DNA of 8,746 nt, taken from NCBI GenBank assembly GCA_002343505.1, contig DDQZ01000009.1, positions 10,087 to 18,832 of the forward strand. The letters run 5' to 3'. Position numbers and translations under genes: made by a program. Shown here in pieces: positions 1-7,100 of this stretch (the first letter of the stretch is position 1; each line of letters begins with the position of its first letter). The stretch comes from Verrucomicrobiaceae bacterium UBA2429 (lineage in GTDB: Bacteria; Verrucomicrobiota; Verrucomicrobiia; Verrucomicrobiales; Verrucomicrobiaceae). The notes beneath the pieces were generated by a model. The model was not told the DNA's origin. It was given only the letters and a program-made list of their open reading frames with translations, and did no database searches.

Positions 1-1826
1 TCGGTCTTGCCGAAGCCGACATCGGCGCAGAGCAGGCGGTCCATGGGTTTTTGGGACTCCATGTCGCGCTTGATCTCCTCCACGCAGCGGAGCTGGTCGG
101 GCGTCTCGTGGTAGAGGAAGGAGTCCTCGAACTCGATCTGCCATTTGGTGTCGGGAGGATGGGCATAACCCTGGATGCTCTGGCGCTCGGCGCTGATGGT
201 GAGCATGCGCGCGGCGAATTCCTCGACGCTTTTCTCGGCGGTCTTGCGCGTCTTCTGCCACGAGGCGCCGCCGAGCTTGCTGAGCGCGGGCGTCTTGCCG
301 CCGATGCCGACGTAACGGCTGACAAGGTGCGCCTGGGCCACGGGCACGAAGAGCTTGGCCCCCTCGGCATAATGCAGCGCGAGCACCTCCTCGGTGCGTC
401 CGCCAGCGGTGCGCTCCTCCAGGCCGCCGTAGCGGGCGATGCCGTGCTCGCTATGCACGACGATGTCGCCCGCGCGCAGCTCGCGCATGATGTCGCGCGC
501 TTTGCGGAGCAGTTCGGGATCGTCGAGCTTCGATCCGCGCACGCGGCGCACCTGCTGGTGCCTGCCGAAGATCTCCGCGCCGCTGAGCACGGCGAGCTTT
601 GCCCCCGGCACGGTGAAGCCGCGGTAGAGCAGGCCGAGCAGGAGAGTGGGATGGGCTTCCAGCCCGTCGCGGGTGGACCGGGCATTCTGCCCGGTTTTTT
701 CAGAGGCGGGCAGAATGCCCGTTTCACCTGAGACAGGCGAAATGCCTGTCCTACCCACCAGCTCCGCGTACCGCTCGCGCTCGGCGTCATTGTGAAAGAC
801 AATGACGACGTGCCAGCCCAGCCCCTGCCACTCGCGCACCTGGAGGGCGAGCTGCTTGCGCCGCGCCTCGTGCAGGACGAAGTCGGACGCGTCGAAGACG
901 CCGAGGGGATTTTCATGAATGGCGGTGCTGAAGTCCTCGGGCGCGTCCACCGTTTCCGGGTGACTGGCGACACGGGCGTGGTGCGGCATGTCGAGCACGC
1001 ATTCGACGGCGAGGATGATGTCATCCTTGCCGAGGTAGTCGCGCACTTTGCCGGTGGCGGCTTCATCATCGAGCTGGAGCACGACGCTGGCGCGCTCCAG
1101 GCGGCGGATGGAGGCCTGATTGTGCAGGTCAAAGGCGCGAATGGACTCGATCCGGTCGTCGAACCACTCGACACGCAGCGGTTCCTCGGCCTGCCAGGAA
1201 AAGAAGTCCACAATGCCGCCCCGGCGCGCGAACTGGCCGCGCTCGGTGACAACGGGCACGCGCTCGTAGCCGGCCTTGTCGAGGTCGGTGAGGAAGTGCT
1301 CCATGTCGAGCGTGGCGCCGACCTCCAACGGCCTGCGCTGCGAAGCGAGGCGGCGCGCGTCCGGCGCGTCCTCATCCAGACTGTCGGCGCAAAGCACCAG
1401 CGCGCGCGGTGTGTCATCAGCCTGCTCATGCCAGCGCGAAAGCACGGCCACGCGCTCGGCCACGAGATCGGGGTCCGGCAGCGCATCGGCCACGCTTTGC
1501 CCGAGACGCGGGTAATACAGCGCGGGCGTCTGCCAGATGGTGAGTCCCGCGTGGATGGCATCCTGCGTGCGGGCATTGGTGCAGAAGACCCAGACGCGCC
1601 TGCCGGGAAACTTGCGCCAGAGCATTTCCAAAGCCACGGCCACGGCAAAGGGAAACGCCTCCGGCGTCACATGCTCCAGCAAGGGCGCGCCCTTCGCCGT
1701 GGCGGTGAAAGCATCCGCCGCGGCTGTGACGAGGGCGTGCAATTCCCCACGTTCGCGGGCGGGGCCGGGAATGTGCGGGCGGGTGGTCTTGCGGGGGCGT
1801 TTGGCCTTGTTCGAAACCGTGTCCAA
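1..1826 (-). CDS. mfd: Transcription-repair coupling factor Mfd, N-terminal part (cut by the left window edge)
   Basis: Mfd recognises RNA polymerase stalled at DNA damage, pushes it off with its ATP-driven DNA translocase and recruits UvrA. About 608 codons are visible. Numbering from TTG 1826, the UvrB-like N-terminal region contains ERGQFARRGGIVDFF, the family's RGGI-D-F signature. The D3 region follows and ends in LAVLSGAEIFGR. The CarD-like RNA polymerase-interaction domain spans about 448-500 (GDIVVHSEHGIARYGG, then LFVPV and LVSRY). The start of the helicase region (FLYHETPDQ) leads to a Walker A motif at 601-608, read as ADVGFGKT; relatives usually have GDVGFGKT. The start is uncertain. 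The frame has a stop at 1874-1872 and no ATG before 1625, which lies inside conserved sequence, so TTG 1826 or TTG 1742 is likely. A repeat-derived insert of roughly 38 residues (about 357-394) interrupts D3 without breaking the frame. The gene diverges from the plus-strand gene at 1949. Confidence 0.95.
   Translation of the reverse strand, partial: MDTVSNKAKRPRKTTRPHIPGPARERGELHALVTAAADAFTATAKGAPLLEHVTPEAFPFAVAVALEMLWRKFPGRRVWVFCTNARTQDAIHAGLTIWQTPALYYPRLGQSVADALPDPDLVAERVAVLSRWHEQADDTPRALVLCADSLDEDAPDARRLASQRRPLEVGATLDMEHFLTDLDKAGYERVPVVTERGQFARRGGIVDFFSWQAEEPLRVEWFDDRIESIRAFDLHNQASIRRLERASVVLQLDDEAATGKVRDYLGKDDIILAVECVLDMPHHARVASHPETVDAPEDFSTAIHENPLGVFDASDFVLHEARRKQLALQVREWQGLGWHVVIVFHNDAERERYAELVGRTGISPVSGETGILPASEKTGQNARSTRDGLEAHPTLLLGLLYRGFTVPGAKLAVLSGAEIFGRHQQVRRVRGSKLDDPELLRKARDIMRELRAGDIVVHSEHGIARYGGLEERTAGGRTEEVLALHYAEGAKLFVPVAQAHLVSRYVGIGGKTPALSKLGGASWQKTRKTAEKSVEEFAARMLTISAERQSIQGYAHPPDTKWQIEFEDSFLYHETPDQLRCVEEIKRDMESQKPMDRLLCADVGFGKT
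646..758. repeat. Multi-hairpin palindromic repeat inserted in frame within mfd
   Basis: The element contains four hairpins in a row: 653-665 (GGGCT/AGCCC, 3-nt loop), 678-694 (CCGGGCA/TGCCCGG, 3-nt loop), 707-721 (CGGGCA/TGCCCG, 3-nt loop) and 732-750 (GACAGGC/GCCTGTC, 5-nt loop). The two central hairpins are also complementary to each other: 679-693 and 707-721 form a perfect 15-bp stem. The ends are imperfect inverted repeats, GTGGGATGGG at 646 against GTGGGTAGGA read inward from 758. The mfd frame stays open across it, giving peptide such as TGISPV and TGILPA. Repeats with this look are, from memory, common between genes in Verrucomicrobiota genomes; only one copy is visible here, so mobility is inferred. 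The borders are approximate: 113 is not a multiple of three, so the inserted length must differ slightly or the host sequence changed at the junction. Confidence 0.8.
678..700 (+). terminator. Terminator-like hairpin on the strand antisense to mfd
   Basis: A 7-bp perfect stem CCGGGCA/TGCCCGG with a TTC loop is followed directly by six T's (695-700). This is the shape of an intrinsic terminator for transcription running rightward, antisense to mfd. It is part of the palindromic repeat, so the resemblance may be incidental. On the mfd sense strand the same bases put an A-run before the stem, which would not terminate mfd transcription. Confidence 0.3.
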
Positions 1827-1948
1827 AGGGCGGTGGTAAGAACGTGCCCAGCCGCCGCAAAGCCGCGATGATTATTTCCGTGAAAACAAATCTTGCGCTT
1901 CCGGCGGATTTTTGATGAAATGCTCCCGAAAACCAAACTCACAAAATC
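1827..1948. promoter_or_regulatory. Divergent intergenic region between mfd and the STN-like gene
   Basis: These 122 bp separate two diverging genes and should carry both promoters. The stretch around 1866-1950 is visibly richer in A and T than the surrounding coding DNA. For mfd, a possible -10 box AATAAT lies at 1876-1871 on the minus strand, but no convincing -35 box sits at the right distance. For the plus-strand gene, TTGCGC (1893-1898) and TGAAAT (1916-1921) are 17 bp apart and match the sigma-70 consensus only weakly. No Shine-Dalgarno sequence is evident before ATG 1949 or before TTG 1826. Confidence 0.3.
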
Positions 1949-2491
1949 ATGAAAACACGATTCAAGGGATGGGTGATCAGTGCGGCGGTTGTCTTGATGA
2001 CCGTAGGAATGCCGGAAGCCGGAGCGAATGACGACCTGCAAGCCTTGTTTCAAATGGGACGCGCGGCCTACTACAAAGGCGACATGGAGATGGCCTACCA
2101 GCTCCTCAAGCAGGTGGAGGCGAAGCAGCCGAACCACTATGAAACCAAGGTTTTGCTGGCCCAAATCCGCACTCACATGAAGACCGGCACCGGTTCGTTG
2201 AAGAAAACTTACTCGGGCGTGACGCTGGCGAAGATCGAGTTTGTGGATGTCAGCCTGGAAGAAGCGGTGGAAGGCCTGCGCGGCCTGTGCAAAACCTCCA
2301 CCGAAGGCAAAGTGATGCCAAACATCATCATCAAGGATGCCGAGTTGAAGGCGAAGACACTGAGCCTGCAACTCAACAACATCCCGCTCACCGAGGCCAT
2401 CGAATACATCGCCCGCGTCGCCGGCGCCCGCGCGGTGTATGAGCAGCATGCGGTGATGCTTGTCAGTCTTGCCGGCAGCGGGACGCCCTAG
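1949..2491 (+). CDS. Secreted TPR-like / STN-like domain protein of unknown function
   Basis: This 180-residue protein begins with a Sec signal peptide: basic MKTRFK, a hydrophobic core at about 8-21, and a likely cleavage site after AGA at residue 26. Residues 29-78 are helical and TPR-like (FQMGRAAYYKGDMEMAYQLL, followed by a second helix pair). The C-terminal part, about 90-176, resembles the STN fold found at the start of secretins and TonB-dependent receptors. Its pattern is a V-D-V-SLEEAVEGL helix, then LSLQLNNIPLTEAIEYIA and a final VYEQHAVMLVS strand. This implies a periplasmic or envelope location, possibly as an adaptor contacting a secretin or outer-membrane machine. No secretin barrel is present, so it is a stand-alone module. 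The gene diverges from mfd and converges on the FAD oxidoreductase gene. The ATG start is supported by the signal peptide but lacks a visible Shine-Dalgarno sequence. The domain call is by pattern, and the function is unknown. Confidence 0.85.
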   Translation: MKTRFKGWVISAAVVLMTVGMPEAGANDDLQALFQMGRAAYYKGDMEMAYQLLKQVEAKQPNHYETKVLLAQIRTHMKTGTGSLKKTYSGVTLAKIEFVDVSLEEAVEGLRGLCKTSTEGKVMPNIIIKDAELKAKTLSLQLNNIPLTEAIEYIARVAGARAVYEQHAVMLVSLAGSGTP

Positions 2492-2510
2492 CCGGACATG
2501 CCGGAAGGCA

Positions 2511-4094
2511 TCACGGCGGGACCACAGAAAGCGTGCCTCGCTCGACCCCAAGGTCGGCTAGCAGGACTCTGGCGGCATTGAAGCCGCAGAGGCCGGTGAC
2601 ATTGCCACCGGGATGCGTGGAGCCGCCGCAGAGATAGAGGCCGGGGATTTCGGTGCGGTAGCTGCCCGCGCCTTTGAAGGGGCGGTGAAAACCCGTCTGG
2701 CCGTTGGCAAAGGAGCCCACGAGCAGATCGCCGCGCATCATGTTTGGCAGCAGCCGCTCGGTGTCGAGCGCGCTGCGGGTGAAGCTGCCGAGGACGGCGT
2801 CATGAAGATTGGGCGCGTGTTTCGCCCACAGGTCGAGCATCACGCGGCCATGCGCTTCCTTGCAGGCGTCCCAATTTCGCGCGTCACCGCGCAGGGCATA
2901 GGGCAGCTTTTCCCACATGAAGGCGGTGTGCCTGCCGGGCGGGGCCTGCGAGGGGTCGAACAAAGTCGGGCACGCACCCCACATGACGGTGCGCGGGATT
3001 TCGCCGCGCTCGTGGGCGGAGACGATTTCCTGGAACTGCGTCACATCACCCAGGCCAAGGATGACCATGAATGCGCGGCTCAACTCGGGATGCCGCTCCG
3101 CCGCTGTGTAGGCGGGCGGCTCGCGCAGGTTGAGGTTCAGGGCGAAGAGCGGCGCCAGCAGGTTGTACTCGAAGCCGGCGGCGCGCTCGCGCAGGCTCGA
3201 AGGAGCGGCGTCGGCGGGGATGAGATCAATGAAGGTCTGCTGCGGGTTCAGTCCGCTGGCCACAAATCGCGCCGCTTCGACGCGCTCGCCGGTCAAGGAC
3301 TCGACACCGCAGGCGCGTCCTCCTCGCATCAGGATGGAACGCGGCTGCCAGCCGGTCAGAATCCGTCCGCCATGCCCGCGAAGTTCCGCGCACAGCGCCT
3401 CCGCAAGTCTGCGCGAGCCGCCGGCGCACATCTGCGCCTTGCGCGGGCTGGCGAGCAGCGCGGGGATGGAGTGTCCGAAGCCTTTCTGGCGCAGGTCCAC
3501 CTCCCGCAGGCCGTTGAAAAAAAGCAGTCCCGCGCGCACGGCGGGATGCTCGAACTCGCGCATGACGAACTCAATCGGCGACAGGGCCTGCGTCTCCAGC
3601 AGCAGGCGCCCGGCCTGGCTTTGACTCAGCTTTGACAGGCGCTCCTCCATAGGCAGCGGCGGGTTTTGCGCCTCCGGGATGAGGATGTCTGTGACGATGG
3701 GGCGGAAGCGTTCCGTCCACTCGCGCAGGCGGGCGGCATCGCGCGGGGAGATGGCAGCGAAGGAGGCGAAAGTCTTTTCAAAGTCCGTCCACCACTCCAG
3801 CACGCGCTCGTCCGGCAGGATCATCGCCACATTGAGGTCCGGCTCGATGTAGCGCGCGCCGTGCCGTTCAAGTCCGAGGTCCTGATACCACGGCATGGTG
3901 GTGATGGCGCGGTGGAAGAAGGAGTGGGTGTTGTGCATGAAGCCGGACCCCGCCGGATGCTCCACGGTGGCGAGACCGCCGCCGGCCTCGTCATTTTTCT
4001 CGACCACGACGATGCTCATGCCGGCGCGCGCCGCGTAGCAGGCGAGCACGAGCGCGTTGTGCCCTGATCCGAGAATGACGCCGTCGCATTGCAT
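2511..4094 (-). CDS. FAD-dependent oxidoreductase, PYROXD2 / phytoene-desaturase-like (COG1233)
   Basis: A flavoprotein of 527 residues. The N-terminus has the Rossmann dinucleotide-binding fold: GSGHNA fits GxGxxA at 9-14, and the second strand ends in VVVEKNDEAGGG, with Glu32 placed to bind the FAD ribose. The C-terminus, about 490-515, carries the family's second FAD signature, GLYLCGGSTHPGGNVTG, followed by a glycine-containing helix. The GxGHN start and STHPGGNVTG end fit the PYROXD2 branch better than classical CrtI, and no carotenoid or terpenoid genes lie nearby. A carotenoid role should therefore not be assumed; the substrate is unknown. ATG 4094 is preferred because it starts the protein right at the Rossmann strand. 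TTG 4103, in frame, would add three residues. It lies downstream of the transglutaminase-like gene on the same strand and could be co-transcribed. Its stop is 19 bp from that of the convergent plus-strand gene, with no clear terminator between. Confidence 0.88.
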   Translation of the reverse strand: MQCDGVILGSGHNALVLACYAARAGMSIVVVEKNDEAGGGLATVEHPAGSGFMHNTHSFFHRAITTMPWYQDLGLERHGARYIEPDLNVAMILPDERVLEWWTDFEKTFASFAAISPRDAARLREWTERFRPIVTDILIPEAQNPPLPMEERLSKLSQSQAGRLLLETQALSPIEFVMREFEHPAVRAGLLFFNGLREVDLRQKGFGHSIPALLASPRKAQMCAGGSRRLAEALCAELRGHGGRILTGWQPRSILMRGGRACGVESLTGERVEAARFVASGLNPQQTFIDLIPADAAPSSLRERAAGFEYNLLAPLFALNLNLREPPAYTAAERHPELSRAFMVILGLGDVTQFQEIVSAHERGEIPRTVMWGACPTLFDPSQAPPGRHTAFMWEKLPYALRGDARNWDACKEAHGRVMLDLWAKHAPNLHDAVLGSFTRSALDTERLLPNMMRGDLLVGSFANGQTGFHRPFKGAGSYRTEIPGLYLCGGSTHPGGNVTGLCGFNAARVLLADLGVERGTLSVVPP

Positions 4095-4145
4095 CCAGGC
4101 CAAACGCGCGCGCGGGCGGCATCATTGCAGTGCGGAGGCGGCGCG

Positions 4146-7100
4146 TCAGGGTTTCCAGGAAAAGGGGCGCTGCCACTGACGCACGGCGCTGTTCCACTGC
4201 TCGTGCCAGTCCGGGTAGTCGGCGGCGTCATAGGTGCCGGGCTGGGTGGAGAAGCGGAAGCGCAGTTTGAGGAGTCCCCCGCCCTGCGCGGCAGCCTCCA
4301 TTTTCCAGGAGGCGAAGCGGCCTTCGCGCGAGACGTTCAGCGTCTTGAGCGTGTCCTCTGGAATGCCGTCCGCGCCTTCGACCCGCAGATCGGACTCGAA
4401 CTGGAGCGGATAGATGAAGCGGAACGCGCTGGCGCGGTTCTTCACAAAAGTGGTGCCCAGGTACTCCTGCTCCCACAACGCGGGCAGCGCGCCGCGCCGC
4501 AGCGCCCCCTCATCCTGGAGGCGGCCGGGCACTTCGTAGGCGATCTCCAGCCGGGCGGGCAGGCCGGTGTCTTCGAGATGATGAAAGGAGAACTCATGCA
4601 CGCGCAGGGCCGGCGCGTGGGCGGCGAGGATGTTCTGCACGTTCTGCAACTGCCTTTGGGCGTCCTTGCCGGTGAAGGCGCCGCGCATCCATGCCGCGTA
4701 GTAGCCGTGAATGACGAGGCTTTCATTGACCTCCCAGCCGTCTCCGGAGGGGCGCACCTTGCGCTCGCTGAGGATGCGCGCGCTGCCGGGGGCGGGCTGC
4801 GCCGGCTCGATGAGGCGGCTTTTGCCCCGCTCAAGCACCAGCGCGTGGCTGTGCCAGAGATTGTCCGCGTGCAGGCTCGCGAGGGCGAGATTTTTGTTCG
4901 TGGTGTCAATGAGGAAGCCGGGGCCGAGCGCGGGCACATGCACAACCATGTGGTTGAACTGATCCACAGAGGGAAGTTCGACCCGCGTGCGCCAGTTGTT
5001 GCTCACCAGCGCGAGGTGGCTGCCGATGCCGGCGGCGGTGAGGAGCTGGTGCAGCAGCAGCGCCTGGTCTTTGCAGTCGCCATACTTCTGCCCGAGCGTC
5101 TGCGCGGCGGGATTCGGGCGGCGCGCGCGCGTGCCGAACTCGATGGCGGTGTAGCTGATGGCCTGCTGCACATGCCTGGCGAGCGCGGCGATTTTTTCGC
5201 CTTCGCTTCCCACACCCTGAATGAGCCTTTGTGCGAGTGCTGTGACTTCAGCCTCCGGTTCGAGCCGCCCGGCGAGTTCCTTGTCGAGCAGTTTGTCGCC
5301 GACCTCCGCCCAGCTTCCCTCATGACCTCCGAGCGCCAGGCAGGGCACCCGCTCCTCCATGAGGACGGGGAAAGGCTCGCGCGTGCTCTGCGGCAGGTGC
5401 AGGCCGGTCCATGCCAGCAGCCGGTCCTGGCGCAGATGCTTGAGATCCGCCAGCGAGGCATTGCCCGCGAAGGCGACGCCGTCCACGTCACCGGTGACAA
5501 ACACGATGTCGGCGGCGGAGTCGCTGAACAGGTGCCGGTTGAACTCGAAGGTCTCCGCCTTGTAGCGGCTTTCCTGGCTGATCACATACTCGACCACGCA
5601 GCCCGGGCGCAGGCCGGGGATTTGAAAGTGCAGCTTTTTGTCATGGGTGCCCATGCCGTTGTCCACATCCATCACATAGGCGTCTCCGGCGGCGCTGGCG
5701 ATGACCCTGCCCTCCTCGTCGCGCACTTCGACGCTGTTGATGAAAACGCGGCTGCCCAGCGGGTCAAAGTTGTGCTCGACGCTGCTGAAGCGGGACACGC
5801 CCTCGCTGTCGCGCAGCTTCACGCGCACATGCCATGTGGTGCGCAGCGGTTTGTCCTTTTCAAAATGGTAGCCTGTGGCCGAAAGCAGCCATGCCACCGG
5901 CTGTCCGGCGGCATGACCGGCGGCGGGCGGATTTTTCTCCAGCATCTCACGCAATTCCTCCGGCAGCGCCACCGGCTCGATGGGGGTCTTGATGTCGGAG
6001 TTGCTGCCCTGGCCGAGCATGGCCGAGGCGCGGCGCAGCGCCTGCTGGATGTCCTCGCTGTCGGGCTGCTTCTCCAGGGCTTTCTCGAAGGATTCCTTGG
6101 CCTCGCGGTACCACTTCCTCCCCATCTGGCTCCAGCCCAGGATCATCCAGGCGCGCGCGCTGTCCGGCGTGTCTTTGAGGATGCCCTGCGCCAGTTCGGC
6201 GGCCTGGAGGTATTCCGCCGCGTCATTGCGCGTCTCCGCCAGTTCGTAAAGCAGACGCCGGTCCTCGGGATGCTCCTCCACCATTTTTTCGAACAACTGG
6301 ATCGCGCGCGCCTTGCCGCCGTTGCTGGCGACGGTCTGGGCGTGCCAGCGCCGGGAGTCGAGGTTGCCGCTTTGCTCCATCCAGGCGGCGGCGGTCTTTT
6401 CGGCCAGGGCGTATTTTTCCGCGCCGTTGAGGTATTGCAGCCAGCGCAAAACGGCGTCGGGATCTTTGACACCGGCCTTGAGGGCGGCGGCGAAAGCATC
6501 TGCCGCCTCGTCATCGTGGCCAAGATCGCAGAGCAGGCGGGCATGGCTGAGCTGTGTGTTCACATGCGCGGGGAATTTCTTGATGTGCTCCCCAGCCTTC
6601 TCCAGCGCCTCGGCGGCCCGGCCCGTCTGCTGCCAGGCATCCAGCGCGTTGCCCAGGATGGTCGGGTCTTTTTGAGTCTGTTGAAAGCCGCGCCAAAACC
6701 ACTCCGCCGCCTTGCCGGTCTGCTGGCGCTGGTGATGCCAGATGCCGATGTCGTTGCACACGAGTCCGTATTGACTGCGCTGGCTTTCCTCCAGGCCGGG
6801 AATCTCCCCCGGCTCTCCGGGCAGCAGCACCACGCCATCCACCGCTTTGCGCACCATTTCGGGATCGCCGTTCTTCACCGCGTGCCAGCCCGCGATGAGC
6901 AAGGCCACCGGCCCGCGCGCCGCCACTCGCATTCTGTAACTGTAGTCCCCGTCCTCCAGCGAGCGCACGCCGGTGATCTCGATGCCCTCGCCCCAGGCGT
7001 TCGGCCATTTTCGCGCCGGCCAGTCATCGGAGGGAAAGGGAATGCCGAACCGGTCCAGCAGGCCGGAGGCGGCGGCCTCCAGCGGCGGAGGCTCCGGCCC

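Noticed and set aside
695..700. Programmed frameshift site at the A6 run of the mfd mRNA inside the repeat
   Set aside because: The in-frame heptamer is A AAA ACC, not a canonical slippery sequence, and the zero frame already continues into conserved Mfd sequence.
792..1871. A 359-codon plus-strand open frame opposite mfd, and a second one at 51-731
   Set aside because: The minus strand codes for recognisable Mfd through both stretches; these frames are antisense shadows.
2492..2510. Terminator between the convergent genes
   Set aside because: Only a 4-bp CCGG/CCGG pairing is visible and no T-run follows on either strand, so no terminator is claimed.
1667..2551. A 294-codon minus-strand open frame across the divergent intergenic region and the STN-like gene
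   Set aside because: It overlaps the signal-peptide gene in antisense and the start of mfd in another frame, and its translation shows no coherent fold pattern.
2613..3635. A 340-codon plus-strand open frame opposite the FAD oxidoreductase
   Set aside because: The minus strand carries both FAD-binding signatures; this frame is a shadow.
4105..4114. (CG)5 alternating tract upstream of the FAD oxidoreductase start, possible Z-DNA
   Set aside because: Ten bases of CG alternation are expected by chance in DNA this rich in GC and no partner feature supports a role.
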